Below, one piece after another: positions 54,915-63,741 of a stretch of DNA of 64,000 nt. Positions within the stretch are counted from its first letter, which is position 1. Each line of letters begins with the position of its first letter. The notes beneath the pieces are model-generated. The model was not told where the DNA came from. It was given only the letters and a program-made list of their open reading frames with translations, and did no database searches. A program made the position numbers and the translations under genes. The DNA is from Mucilaginibacter galii (GTDB lineage Bacteria > Bacteroidota > Bacteroidia > Sphingobacteriales > Sphingobacteriaceae). The stretch lies in NCBI RefSeq assembly GCF_014635825.1, contig NZ_BMDO01000001.1, positions 1 through 64,000 of the forward strand, in the 5' to 3' direction.

Positions 54915-55250
54915 TTATAGCTTGGCCAGGTCTTCCCTAATAGGATCAAAGATATCCAGCAGTTTACAATCGGTTATGGCACGGCCACCATGAGGCACAT
55001 TTGGTGGGATAATGGCAAAGGTATTGGTATCGAGTATTTGCGGCACACCGTTTACGATCAGCTCAAACTGGCCTTCGAGCACAAATGCGCATTGGTGATG
55101 CATATGCGTATGTATGGCCGATACTGCACCGGCTTTCACTTCTAAAAAGTTCAAAGTGTTAACTTCGGTATGAATAAGTTTAGCCATATAGCCCGGCGAC
55201 ATTTCTTTGGCCGTTATATCACTAAATTGCTTAAATATAGTAGTGTCCAT
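54915..55250 (-). CDS. cupin-domain protein
   Basis: A 111-residue single-domain cupin. Motif 1 reads [24 protein letters not shown] with several His as metal ligands, and motif 2 reads [16 protein letters not shown]. The N-terminal segment has no signal peptide, so it is cytoplasmic. Such small cupins often bind sugars or metals and are of uncertain activity. It starts at an ATG and reads leftward. Confidence 0.88.
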   Translation of the reverse strand: MDTTIFKQFSDITAKEMSPGYMAKLIHTEVNTLNFLEVKAGAVSAIHTHMHHQCAFVLEGQFELIVNGVPQILDTNTFAIIPPNVPHGGRAITDCKLLDIFDPIREDLAKL

Positions 55251-55311
55251 TGGTATGATATTAGGTGGTAAATATAGGCCGATTACCCTTTAATTGGTAA
55301 CGCTTGTTAAT

Positions 55312-55319
55312 TACTTTTG
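55312..55319 (+). promoter_or_regulatory. -7 box upstream of thioredoxin
   Basis: TACTTTTG matches TAnnTTTG and lies 52 bases before the trxA start. A TTG 15 bases upstream (55294-55296) is closer than the usual -33 spacing. Confidence 0.4.
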
Positions 55320-55370
55320 CAGGCAAACGTATTTAACTTACCATTGTTACAACTTTATACATTTCAGTTT

Positions 55371-55667
55371 ATGGCAACGTTTTCAGATATTATCAGTTCT
55401 CCTCAAGCCGTTTTGGTCGATTTTTCGGCTGAGTGGTGCGGCCCATGTAAAATGATGGCACCTATTTTAAAACAGGTGAAAGATGCCATGGGCGATAAAG
55501 TGAAGATCGTTAAAATTGACATTGATAAAAATCCGGCTGTAGCCAGTGCCTACCATATACAAGGCGTACCCACTTTAATACTGTTTAAGAATGGTGAAAA
55601 CAAGTGGCGTCAAAGCGGTGTAATGCAGGCCAACCAAATTAAACAGGTGATTGAACAGTACATGTAA
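55371..55667 (+). CDS. trxA: thioredoxin
   Basis: A 98-residue thioredoxin with active site WCGPCKMM (Cys pair, about 25-32), the Asp/Lys environment [13 protein letters not shown] and the cis-Pro [12 protein letters not shown]. It reduces disulfides in cytoplasmic proteins with NADPH and thioredoxin reductase. The ATG at 55371 (MATFSD) is the canonical start; the longer frame begins in upstream leader sequence. Confidence 0.95.
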   Translation: MATFSDIISSPQAVLVDFSAEWCGPCKMMAPILKQVKDAMGDKVKIVKIDIDKNPAVASAYHIQGVPTLILFKNGENKWRQSGVMQANQIKQVIEQYM

Positions 55668-55671
55668 CAAA

Positions 55672-56136
55672 TTACTGCACACGATTAAAGGTCATGGTGC
55701 GGCCTATGAATTTGAAGTGCCAATAGCCGTTAACTTTCAATGCGCCATCTGAGGTTAAATAAGCCGACGAGTTCCACTTTTTACCTGTTTGGGCATCGTA
55801 GATCATGCCATTTTCCCAAGTGTTGCTCTTAGCTTTGTATTCCAGGTCTTCTAAAACATTCATTCCTATAAGCTTACGCGATTGTAAGGATTTATCAGGG
55901 TTCTTATAATCTATACGGCTTTCCATAGGTTTACTTGAATCATCAGCATCATCGAACCAAACTAACCTCGCTTTAAAGTCATCGCCATCGCGGTATACCT
56001 GTACTACGCAGTTCTTTTTCTCCGATTGCCATTTACCACAAATTCTATCGCATGCCTCTAAAGACGAACTCCGAACGTTGAACGTAAACGAAACAATAAA
56101 TAACACCAAACTGCCAGTGAAAAATTTCTTAACCAT
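55672..56136 (-). CDS. DUF2147 domain-containing secreted protein
   Basis: A 154-residue exported protein (signal peptide about 1-22) with a DUF2147 domain: CGKWQSEKKNCVVQVYRD, RLVWFDDADDSSKP and GMNVLEDLEYKA, ending in KVNGYWHFKFIGRTMTFNRV. This beta-barrel-like domain is common in Bacteroidota periplasmic proteins and its function is unknown. Its stop is close to the thioredoxin stop, so the genes converge. Confidence 0.9.
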   Translation of the reverse strand: MVKKFFTGSLVLFIVSFTFNVRSSSLEACDRICGKWQSEKKNCVVQVYRDGDDFKARLVWFDDADDSSKPMESRIDYKNPDKSLQSRKLIGMNVLEDLEYKAKSNTWENGMIYDAQTGKKWNSSAYLTSDGALKVNGYWHFKFIGRTMTFNRVQ

Positions 56137-56250
56137 AGAAAAGACTTAAACCTTTTTGTAAGGTAAGAAATAAACGAACAGAAAATTACAATTGTTTTAC
56201 AAAAGTTTTCTCAGACTAAAATTCTTAAATAGTTAATTAACATCCAATCT

Positions 56251-57651
56251 TTACAAACGCATCAGGTACCCATCGTTAGGGTCGATTCCCGCATCTTTAC
56301 GCGTTTCAATAGCATCTTGTACCTGCTTTGGCAATTTAGACAGTAAGTTGTATCCGGTGGCCTTTTCAATATCACGAACCGTGCACAGGTAATTGGTCCA
56401 ATTAGGCTTTATACCGTTGTTATTTGGCGTGATAACAGCTATGACCCTTGTAGTTGCATCTACGCGCCTTAAGTCATTATTACCATCAGGTAATACTACA
56501 ATTACCTTCCATATGTAAGCTGGCACCGTAATGCGACCGCTATCAATAGTGGTGCGATAGCCGCGCGTGCCATATCCACCGGTACCGTAGCTGCCCATCA
56601 CCACGTAAACTTCATTACCGTTCTTCACGAGCATACGCTCATAGTCTTCCAAATTACCCCAGGTAACCTGGTTGTTGGCCGGTGCCTGCGGTATCATATT
56701 GGACATTAAAAAGGTGGCCGAATTAGCTTTTAATGAGTTGCTTCGATCTGCCGAGGGACAGTTATGTCCCCGCTCAAAACCACTGCCCTGATAGCTGGTA
56801 TTTTGTACATGATACCACCCGGGTGGCAGGGCATCATCGGCCCTGAAATCATTCACGCGTTTAATGCGGCCCAGCCATTCATCACCCATATACCAGCTTA
56901 CCCAATTTGGGCCGCCCCTGCCACGGTTATAGCTCAGAGTATAATAAGGGCGTATCATCAAATAGTTGTCGGGCGTACGAGTACTTGTAGCAGCGTTGCT
57001 GGGGTTGCCTAAAAGCAGGTTGCTATTATCGCCCGTGACAGGCGTGTCGGTACTTGCAGCCGAGGTATTTTTTGATTGAACGTTGGTAGTAGCGGTGTGC
57101 TCATCAAAGCCGTAAATTGTAAAATCATCAATATTGATGCGATTGTTTCCCCCGGCTGTTTTGCAAATGGCAAAGCGGATTGCCTCACGGTGATTAATAA
57201 TAAAAGATACCGTCTGTAAGTTATGCCCCTGAACCACCATATCGGCCCCGGCCTGGGTATAGGTACGGCCACCGTCTACCGACATTTTCAACTGCCATCC
57301 ACCAGATTTTTTGCCCTGATAAGCGGCTTGTTTCACTGTTACTTTTGATATACCGGCAACATCGAAGTCCATCCGAAGCATGCCTTTACCACGCAACCTA
57401 ACCGACTGGCTACCCTCTTTGGCATCCTTATTACTACCCGCTATCAGCGCATCTTCCAGGTACCAAACGCCGGTTTTAAAGCGAACCGTACCTGGATTAT
57501 ATGCCGACTTCGCCCCTGCTTCAAAATCTTCTTTTTGAATAGAAACTTGCTGATTAACCGGTTGTGATTTTTGTTCAGATTCCTTATTATTATCGCAAGC
57601 TGTGAGCCAAAAAACGGCAATAAAAAGACTATACTTTAGTTTTATATGCAT
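56251..57651 (-). CDS. secreted DNA/RNA non-specific endonuclease (lipoprotein)
   Basis: A 466-residue lipoprotein (signal ending AVFWLTACDNN). The N-terminal half (about 40-180) is a beta-rich domain of discoidin/carbohydrate-binding type. The C-terminal half is a DNA/RNA non-specific nuclease (NUC1-like): GSGFERGHNCPSADR holds the [DE]RGH metal/catalytic His motif near residue 292, followed by SNMIPQAPANNQVTWGNLE with a catalytic Asn region. It would degrade extracellular or periplasmic nucleic acids with Mg2+. The combination of nuclease and beta domain is seen in Bacteroidota lipoproteins. Confidence 0.93.
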   Translation of the reverse strand: MHIKLKYSLFIAVFWLTACDNNKESEQKSQPVNQQVSIQKEDFEAGAKSAYNPGTVRFKTGVWYLEDALIAGSNKDAKEGSQSVRLRGKGMLRMDFDVAGISKVTVKQAAYQGKKSGGWQLKMSVDGGRTYTQAGADMVVQGHNLQTVSFIINHREAIRFAICKTAGGNNRINIDDFTIYGFDEHTATTNVQSKNTSAASTDTPVTGDNSNLLLGNPSNAATSTRTPDNYLMIRPYYTLSYNRGRGGPNWVSWYMGDEWLGRIKRVNDFRADDALPPGWYHVQNTSYQGSGFERGHNCPSADRSNSLKANSATFLMSNMIPQAPANNQVTWGNLEDYERMLVKNGNEVYVVMGSYGTGGYGTRGYRTTIDSGRITVPAYIWKVIVVLPDGNNDLRRVDATTRVIAVITPNNNGIKPNWTNYLCTVRDIEKATGYNLLSKLPKQVQDAIETRKDAGIDPNDGYLMRL

Positions 57652-57704
57652 TTATAATCAGACCAATACAACCACCATCTAAATCAATACAGCAGATATA
57701 TAAA

Positions 57705-59405
57705 TTATATCTTGTCTAATTCGCCTTTTACAAATTCAGCAAGATCTTTTACATAACCGGCACTAAAATCAAACTTAATTCCGGCAGTTTCGTAGATCTC
57801 TTTGATGGTTTTGGTGTACCCTAATTTGAGAGCATCAAGGTATTGTTGTAACCCTTTTTCAGGGTTTTCTTTGTAGTTTTTCCAAACTGCAATAGCACCT
57901 AACTGAGCCATGCCATATTCAATGTAGTAGAACGGCACTTCAAAAATGTGCAATTGCTTCTGCCATAAATTTGCTTCGGCCTCGGGGTACTCGCTCCAGT
58001 CAATAAAGCCTGCTCCAAAACGTTCGAAGATCTGTTTCCAGGCATCGGTGCGTTGCTCATCGGTATGGTCGGGGTTGGTGTACAACCAGTGCTGAAACTG
58101 ATCTACCACGGCCACCCACGGCAAGGTTTTGAGCACATCGATCAACTGGTCGCGCTTGGCACGTTTCAGCTCTTCTTCGTTTTCAAAGTACACATCCCAA
58201 TTATCCATCGAGATCAACTCCATAGACATGGAAGCCAGTTCAGCCACCTCGCTCGGGCAATGTTTAAAATCGTTCAGTTCTAAATCGGCAGTCAGGAAAG
58301 TATGAACGGCATGCCCCCCTTCGTGAACCATGGTGGTCAAATCGCGAAAGGTGTTAGCGGAGTTCATAAAGATGAACGGAGCGCCTGTTTCGGCCAAGGG
58401 GTAGTTATAACCGCCTGGGGCTTTGCCTTTGCGACTTTCCACATCGAATAGCCCGTTGGCCTTCATGATCTCTAAACGTTCGCCCAGGTAAGGGCTAATG
58501 CGGTTAAAACAGGTAATAGATTTATTCACCAGGTCGGCCCCGTCGGTAAAGGGCTTTAAAGCGGGCTTGCCGGTAATGTCAACATCCATATCCCAAGGCT
58601 TCAGCTCATCTAAACCTAAAGCCTCTTTGCGCTTTTGCGCCTGCTCACGCAAAATGGGTACGATCTCTTTTTCTATAGCCTCATGAAAAGCGTAGCAATC
58701 TTGCGGTGTATAATCAAAGCGGCCAAGCGCCTGGAACATGTAATTCCTGAAGTTTTCAAAATCGGCATTGCGGGCAACCTTGTGGCGCAACACCATCAGC
58801 AGGTCGAACAACTCGTTCAACGGTTGCTTGTCTTGCAAACGGCGGGCGGTGATTTTCTCCCAGGCCTCCTGCCTTTTAGCACGGTCGGTATCTTTTAATA
58901 AGGCAGCCGCCTGCTCCAGGGTAAACTCCTTATCGCCTATGGTAACCGACATAGCACCGGTGATGCTTTGGTACTTTTGCTGCTCTACCTGAATCTCCGT
59001 TTGCACCGGGATGTTTTCTTCACGGAACAGCTCTAAAGACTTTTTAATACTGCGGAGGTATATAAAGTACTTCTTTTCATCAAGTTGTTTAACATACTCG
59101 CTATCAATTAACTTTTTGTTTAACTCATTATTGAAAGGTGCTATTTTGGGTTCAATTTCGGTAGCAAAATATTGAAACTGCTGTAGCAATTCTTCACTCG
59201 CTGTATCGCAGGTCATGCGGATGTAGCGCCAGGCAAAATCTTCTTCCAGGGCGGCTTCCAACTCGCTGCGGTCGTGCAGCCAGTGTTCCAATTCCTGAAC
59301 CGAATTAATTGGCCGGTTGCTTAGTTCCTGGTAAAACGGTTCCAGGGTTTCCCATTTAATATCAAGTTGTGCAGGGATGTATTTTCTTTCTTTAGCAGAT
59401 ATCAT
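57705..59405 (-). CDS. M3 family oligoendopeptidase (PepF-like)
   Basis: A 566-residue zinc metallopeptidase. The active site is MVHEGGHAVHTF (HExxH) around residue 358, with the third ligand Glu in SMSMELISMDN about 25-30 residues later. The whole protein is alpha-helical in the manner of the M3 family. No signal peptide: it is cytoplasmic and degrades short peptides from 7 to about 17 residues. It is transcribed alone. Confidence 0.95.
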   Translation of the reverse strand: MISAKERKYIPAQLDIKWETLEPFYQELSNRPINSVQELEHWLHDRSELEAALEEDFAWRYIRMTCDTASEELLQQFQYFATEIEPKIAPFNNELNKKLIDSEYVKQLDEKKYFIYLRSIKKSLELFREENIPVQTEIQVEQQKYQSITGAMSVTIGDKEFTLEQAAALLKDTDRAKRQEAWEKITARRLQDKQPLNELFDLLMVLRHKVARNADFENFRNYMFQALGRFDYTPQDCYAFHEAIEKEIVPILREQAQKRKEALGLDELKPWDMDVDITGKPALKPFTDGADLVNKSITCFNRISPYLGERLEIMKANGLFDVESRKGKAPGGYNYPLAETGAPFIFMNSANTFRDLTTMVHEGGHAVHTFLTADLELNDFKHCPSEVAELASMSMELISMDNWDVYFENEEELKRAKRDQLIDVLKTLPWVAVVDQFQHWLYTNPDHTDEQRTDAWKQIFERFGAGFIDWSEYPEAEANLWQKQLHIFEVPFYYIEYGMAQLGAIAVWKNYKENPEKGLQQYLDALKLGYTKTIKEIYETAGIKFDFSAGYVKDLAEFVKGELDKI

Positions 59406-59424
59406 AGTTTCTCAAACCACACAT

Positions 59425-59472
59425 CTTTGATGATGTGCAGAACTACAAATGTGCAGATGTGTAGATGATAAA
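59425..59472. repeat. short word repeat before the M3 peptidase gene
   Basis: Words close to GATGTGCAG recur (about 59432, 59454 and a variant GATGTGTAG after it). The element stands in the gap upstream of the peptidase start and is another example of word-built intergenic sequence. It is too short to be a hairpin of note. Confidence 0.5.
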
Positions 59473-59511
59473 GCAAATGAAATCACATCAATTTACCAAT
59501 GCATGATTACC

Positions 59512-60438
59512 TTACGCTTTGAACAAGGTTTGAGCTAAGTTTTGAATGCCTTGCGCGTAAGTGGTAGGTTTTACATTAAAAGCCTTTTCGAATTTATCTG
59601 AATTGAAAACGTAGTCGTGATTAAACTGGTAATACATTTCTACGCTGTCTTTAACCGGCTTATTGAAAAGGCCTATCACTTGCAACATTAGTTTATTTAC
59701 AGCTATGTGCCGGGGCTTGGTATTAAATGTGGCGGCGGCTATTTCCATGATTTGTTTGCCGGTAATAGCAGGAGCCGTAGGCAGGTGCCAAATCTGGTTA
59801 TCGGCATCGGGGCGCTGTCCTAACAGGTACATTGCCTTGCCGGCATCGGGCACGTAAGTAAAGCTATGCAGGGTATCGGGCTTACCTAACCACATGGCTT
59901 TTTCGCCTTTGGCAAATTTGCTTAATACCATGCTATCTAAAACGCTATTTGTGCCTTCGGTTCCATAAAAATCGGCAGCACGGGCAATGGAAGCGTGCAG
60001 GTTACCAGCCTTCACCTCATCCATCAGTTGAGCTGATATTTTGGCCCTCACCTCCCCTTTTACACTTGCGGGATTGTAAATTTCGGTCTCCAGCATTGGT
60101 CCTTTTACTAAACCATACATGTACACGTTATCGAAAAAAATTAGGCGGGCATTGTTTTCTTTCGCCGCGTTAATGACGTTTTGCATGATGACCGGCCATT
60201 GTTGCTGCCATATAGTTTTATTATATACCAGTCCGGCACATAAATAAATAATGGTTGATCCTTGGGTAGCCTGCATTACCTCGGCGGCGTTGGTGAGGTC
60301 GGCCTTGTGCCATTTTACATTCGCATTAGCCGGAGTTATGGGCCGCCTGCTCACCAGGCGTATTTGTTGATTGGATTTGATCAATTCGGCGGTAAGCGCG
60401 TTTGCTATGGGGCCACCTGCTCCTAAAATGGTGTGCAT
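59512..60438 (-). CDS. NAD-dependent epimerase/dehydratase-like protein
   Basis: A 308-residue extended SDR (atypical). The Rossmann Gly motif is GAGGPIANALTAEL at the N-terminus; a VRAK/Tyr-like catalytic region and FFDNVYMYG follow, with the substrate domain in the C-terminal half. The YxxxK motif is not in its usual form, so the enzyme may be an NmrA-like or reductase-type relative. No pathway neighbour suggests a substrate. It starts at an ATG. Confidence 0.82.
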   Translation of the reverse strand: MHTILGAGGPIANALTAELIKSNQQIRLVSRRPITPANANVKWHKADLTNAAEVMQATQGSTIIYLCAGLVYNKTIWQQQWPVIMQNVINAAKENNARLIFFDNVYMYGLVKGPMLETEIYNPASVKGEVRAKISAQLMDEVKAGNLHASIARAADFYGTEGTNSVLDSMVLSKFAKGEKAMWLGKPDTLHSFTYVPDAGKAMYLLGQRPDADNQIWHLPTAPAITGKQIMEIAAATFNTKPRHIAVNKLMLQVIGLFNKPVKDSVEMYYQFNHDYVFNSDKFEKAFNVKPTTYAQGIQNLAQTLFKA

Positions 60439-60519
60439 GATATTGGGGTTTTATTTAACTCAAAAGTAGGCCCTCCCAGTAAATCAAAACGTTAACAAAA
60501 GATAAGAAAACAAGTGCGG

Positions 60520-61131
60520 CTATTTAACCACTTCAAACATCCGCTTACGAATGCGCGATAGCGAAACCGGGGTTATACCCAAGTAAGTGGCCAGGTAATG
60601 CTGCGGGATACGTTGTAGCAAGCGGGAATTACTTTCGAGCAAGGCGATATACCGCTCCTCGGGGGTTAATGTAATAAAGCTAACTACGCGCTCCTCGTAG
60701 CAACATATTAGGTACTCGGCTATGAGGCGACCAAAGCGTTCCATTTTGTAAGCCATAAGCGGGTTTGCCAAAAGCTGCTGTATGTTTTGATGGGTAAAGG
60801 TAATGAGCAGTACCTCTTCGAGCGCTTGTATGTTAGTGTGCCCCGGCACCTGTTTCAGGAAACTGCTGTAAGAACTTACAAACTCTTGATCGAGGCAAAA
60901 GTAATTGGTTATTTCATGCCCATCCTTTACGTGATAAAAACGGAGGGAACCCGACACAATAAAGCCAATCTCTTTGCAAATCTGCCCGCTCTCAATCAGA
61001 TGATCTTTCTTTTTTACGGTTCTGATCTTGAGATACGACGCAAACACATTCCACTCCTCATCGTTGAAAACAACGAACTTTTCCAGTTGCTTGCGGAAAA
61101 TGGGGAGGTGGGTTGCTATCTGCGGATCCAT
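60520..61131 (-). CDS. Crp/Fnr family transcriptional regulator
   Basis: A 203-residue protein with an N-terminal cyclic-nucleotide-binding-fold domain (about 15-120: KKDHLIESGQICKEIGFIVSG) and a C-terminal helix-turn-helix (IPQHYLATYLGITPVSLSRIRKR, about 168-190). The binding-pocket residues of true Crp are not obviously present. Its start overlaps the end of the UbiA-family gene by 16 bases, so it is co-transcribed with a prenyltransferase, which is an unexpected pairing. Confidence 0.9.
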   Translation of the reverse strand: MDPQIATHLPIFRKQLEKFVVFNDEEWNVFASYLKIRTVKKKDHLIESGQICKEIGFIVSGSLRFYHVKDGHEITNYFCLDQEFVSSYSSFLKQVPGHTNIQALEEVLLITFTHQNIQQLLANPLMAYKMERFGRLIAEYLICCYEERVVSFITLTPEERYIALLESNSRLLQRIPQHYLATYLGITPVSLSRIRKRMFEVVK

Positions 61132-61973
61132 AATCTGTCTAACAAAAAGAAGGCCGCGAATACTACGCTGGCAATACCATTGGTGGTCATGAAAGCAAAG
61201 TTTACCCGGCTGAGGTCTGTAGGTTTAACCAGGCGGTGCTGATAAACTAGCATGCTGCAGTATACAAATACGCCAACATAGTACAATGGCCCAACTTGAG
61301 TAAAGAAAACCGGCAAGATTACAAATATCGCTGATAACACATGTAGAAACGTAGATAGCGCTAAAGCTTTAGCGGTACCCAAAGCACTTGGTATAGAGTG
61401 TAGCTTTTCATTACGGTCAAAATCCTCATCTTGCAAAGCATAAATAATATCGAACCCACTTACCCAACAAACCACCGCCAGCGAAAAGAAGATTGGCAGT
61501 AGTGCAAAATGACCAGCAACCACCAAATAAGCGCCTATGGGAGCCAGCGAAAGGCCCAAGCCTAATACCAGATGACAAAGCGCTGTAAAGCGCTTTGTTG
61601 CGCTGTAACCCAGCACCACCAGCAAAGCTACGGGCGACAGGTAAAAGCAAATAAGGTTAATGAACCAGGTTACAGTGACAAATAACAGGCAGTTAGCTAT
61701 CGTAAACGTAAGGGCTCCAGCAGGCGAAATACGCCCTGCCGGAATATCACGAACCTTAGTACGTGGGTTTTTGGCATCAATATCCCTGTCTAAGTAGCGA
61801 TTAAATGCCATGGCTGAGTTACGGGCAAATACCATGCACAGCAACATGAGCAGCAGCTTGATCCATTCAAACTTTCCATCGGTAGTGGTAACCGCCAAAA
61901 AAAAGCCGATGAAAGCAAACGGCATGGCAAATATGGTATGCGAAAAAGTAACTAATGAGAAGTATTTTTTCAT
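61116..61973 (-). CDS. UbiA-family prenyltransferase (menaquinone/ubiquinone type)
   Basis: A 285-residue membrane enzyme with eight or so helices. It transfers a polyprenyl chain onto an aromatic ring. The first Asp-rich motif is NRYLDRDIDAKNPRTKVRD (about 63-80), and the second YALQDEDFDRNEKLHSIP (about 180-196). In Bacteroidota a close relative serves the futalosine menaquinone route, but this is inference. The 3' end overlaps the Crp/Fnr gene. Confidence 0.9.
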   Translation of the reverse strand: MKKYFSLVTFSHTIFAMPFAFIGFFLAVTTTDGKFEWIKLLLMLLCMVFARNSAMAFNRYLDRDIDAKNPRTKVRDIPAGRISPAGALTFTIANCLLFVTVTWFINLICFYLSPVALLVVLGYSATKRFTALCHLVLGLGLSLAPIGAYLVVAGHFALLPIFFSLAVVCWVSGFDIIYALQDEDFDRNEKLHSIPSALGTAKALALSTFLHVLSAIFVILPVFFTQVGPLYYVGVFVYCSMLVYQHRLVKPTDLSRVNFAFMTTNGIASVVFAAFFLLDRLWIRR

Positions 61974-61996
61974 GTAAATTATATTCTATTATTCTT

Positions 61997-62454
61997 CCCC
62001 TCTTGAGAGGGGCAGGGGTGTGTATCACAAGCATGCTTAAACTACCCTCCTTTATTGTATTCTTCTAAATAAGCTTACAAAGTCCTCAAGACATTTAGCA
62101 TATCCTTCATCACTTCACTCTCACTAAATCTTACAACGGTTAAATTGTATCGTGCTAATTCATTATCCCTTTTCAAATCATCTTCACTAATCCCGTCATG
62201 GTAACGCCCATCTAACTCAATTACCAACCCTAACTCCGCACAATAAAAATCGACAATATAATCTAATAACGGTTTTTGACGGTGAAAATCGCATCCGTGA
62301 AACTGCTTATTTCTCAACTCCTGCCAAAGTTTAATTTCGCCGGGTGTGCTATTGTTTCTTAGCTGCCTCGCTAATCGCTTCAGGTTGCTGTTGTATGAGA
62401 TTATTTTGCGTGGTATAGTTTATTAGGACACACCCCTGCCCCTCTCAAGAGGGG
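61997..62454. mobile_element. DUF559 endonuclease cassette with 27-bp perfect terminal inverted repeats
   Basis: The left end (61997-62023) begins CCCCTCTTGAGAGGGGCAGG and runs on to GGTGTGT; the right end (62428-62454) is its exact reverse complement over 27 bases. Each end carries an internal near-palindrome CCCCTCTTGAGAGGGG. The 458-bp unit contains one minus-strand gene for a DUF559 (Vsr/PD-(D/E)XK-type) protein and sits between ubiA-family and ysxC genes. No transposase is present. No target-site duplication is obvious. Confidence 0.72.
62075..62416 (-). CDS. DUF559 (Vsr-like) endonuclease-domain protein; start codon possibly lost
   Basis: A 113-residue PD-(D/E)XK-fold nuclease of the DUF559/Vsr-like group. 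The family start PRKIISYNSNLKRLARQL and the core LDYIVDFYCAELGLVIELDG (Asp and Glu of the catalytic ELD/ELDG region), then RDNELARYNLTVVRFSESEV are all in one frame. The family N-terminus begins at an ATA (62416) where relatives have ATG, so this copy may be silenced or use a rare start. A TTG inside (62317) would remove a third of the protein. It is the only gene in the inverted-repeat cassette. Confidence 0.8.
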   Translation of the reverse strand: MPRKIISYNSNLKRLARQLRNNSTPGEIKLWQELRNKQFHGCDFHRQKPLLDYIVDFYCAELGLVIELDGRYHDGISEDDLKRDNELARYNLTVVRFSESEVMKDMLNVLRTL

Positions 62455-62488
62455 GAAAGCTTCAATCATTTTGCAACCTTTCAACTTC

Positions 62489-63097
62489 TTACCAATTCTT
62501 AACAAACCCCTTATTCACGCTATCAATAAAACCCAACACCTCATCACGACCTAACTTATTCTCGGCTGAAGTAATGAAATGCTGAGGTACTTCCTCAAAG
62601 GTTTCACTTAACGCTTTTCTAAACTTAGCTACGTTCTGGTCGGTTTTAATGGCCGATTGCTTATCGGCTTTGGTAAATACCAATACGAACGACAATCCTT
62701 TTTCGCCTAACCAGTTACAAAATGCAACGTCGATCTTTTGTGGTTCTAAACGGCTATCTATCAACACCAGCACACATTGCAGGCTTTCGCGCTTATCCAG
62801 GTAAGTGCGGATAAACTTATCCCAGTCTTCCTTTTTACTTTTAGAGATCCGGGCGTAGCCATAACCGGGTAAATCTACCAGGTACCAGTCTTCATTGATG
62901 TAAAAATGGTTAATGAGTTGAGTTTTACCTGGTGTTTGAGAGGTTTTGGCTAAGCCTTTTTTGTTAACCAACATATTGATCAACGAAGATTTACCCACAT
63001 TAGAGCGGCCAATAAAGGCATACTCCGGTTTTTCGGGTGGCGGCAGTTTGGAAGTTTGCGTGTTACTGCAAATAAATTCAGCAGATTTGACAATCAT
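62489..63097 (-). CDS. ysxC: ribosome biogenesis GTPase YsxC/EngB
   Basis: A 202-residue TRAFAC-class GTPase needed for late 50S assembly. G1 is GRSNVGKSSLIN, G3 LVDLPGYGYA, G4 TKADKQS and the G5 region TSAENKLG. Length is normal. It starts at an ATG and is divergent from the following VOC gene. The cassette with a DUF559 gene ends 35 bases downstream of it. Confidence 0.97.
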   Translation of the reverse strand: MIVKSAEFICSNTQTSKLPPPEKPEYAFIGRSNVGKSSLINMLVNKKGLAKTSQTPGKTQLINHFYINEDWYLVDLPGYGYARISKSKKEDWDKFIRTYLDKRESLQCVLVLIDSRLEPQKIDVAFCNWLGEKGLSFVLVFTKADKQSAIKTDQNVAKFRKALSETFEEVPQHFITSAENKLGRDEVLGFIDSVNKGFVKNW

Positions 63098-63153
63098 GGT
63101 ACAAAGGTAAGTGTTACAAATCTTACATTTAATGTTTAAACATATAATTAGTT

Positions 63154-63645
63154 ATGAATGACTATCAAATACCTGCACAAACCCGCATAGGTCATGTGCA
63201 TTTGAAAGTAAGCGACTTGCAACGTTCGCTGGATTTTTATTGCGGCTTACTTGGCTTTGAACTTATGATGAAGTACGGAACGCAAGCGGCTTTTATTTCG
63301 GCAGGTGGCTACCATCACCACATTGGTTTAAATACGTGGCACAGCTTAGGCTCAGAACCCGCACCCGACAGATTTCCGGGCCTATACCATACCGCTATAC
63401 TCTATCCCGAACGTAAAGATTTAGCCGCCATATTTAAGCGCTTGGTGGATGCTAAATATGCGCACATTACCGGTGCATCAGACCATGGTGTGTCTGAAGC
63501 TATCTATTTAAACGACCCTGACATGAACGGCGTGGAACTTTATTGGGACCGCCCGAAAGAGCTTTGGCCATTAGATGCTGATGGCAATCTAACCATGTTT
63601 ACTCAAAGGCTTGATATAGAAAACCTCTTACAGGAGCTGAAATAA
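63154..63645 (+). CDS. VOC family protein (extradiol-dioxygenase-like)
   Basis: A 163-residue glyoxalase/dioxygenase-fold protein. The first half TRIGHVHLKVSDLQRSLDFY and LLGFELMMKYG are typical; GYHHHIGLNTW supplies His residues, and a final Glu in GVELYWDRP fits the metal site. It resembles catechol-2,3-dioxygenase-like VOC proteins of uncertain substrate. It is transcribed alone from its ATG. Confidence 0.9.
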   Translation: MNDYQIPAQTRIGHVHLKVSDLQRSLDFYCGLLGFELMMKYGTQAAFISAGGYHHHIGLNTWHSLGSEPAPDRFPGLYHTAILYPERKDLAAIFKRLVDAKYAHITGASDHGVSEAIYLNDPDMNGVELYWDRPKELWPLDADGNLTMFTQRLDIENLLQELK

Positions 63646-63741
63646 CAACGTCATTCTTTGATTTATACTACATATACAAAGCATTGTAATACAGACAAAT
63701 ATATTACTTTTAATATTCGTTATTACTTTTCATTATATGCT

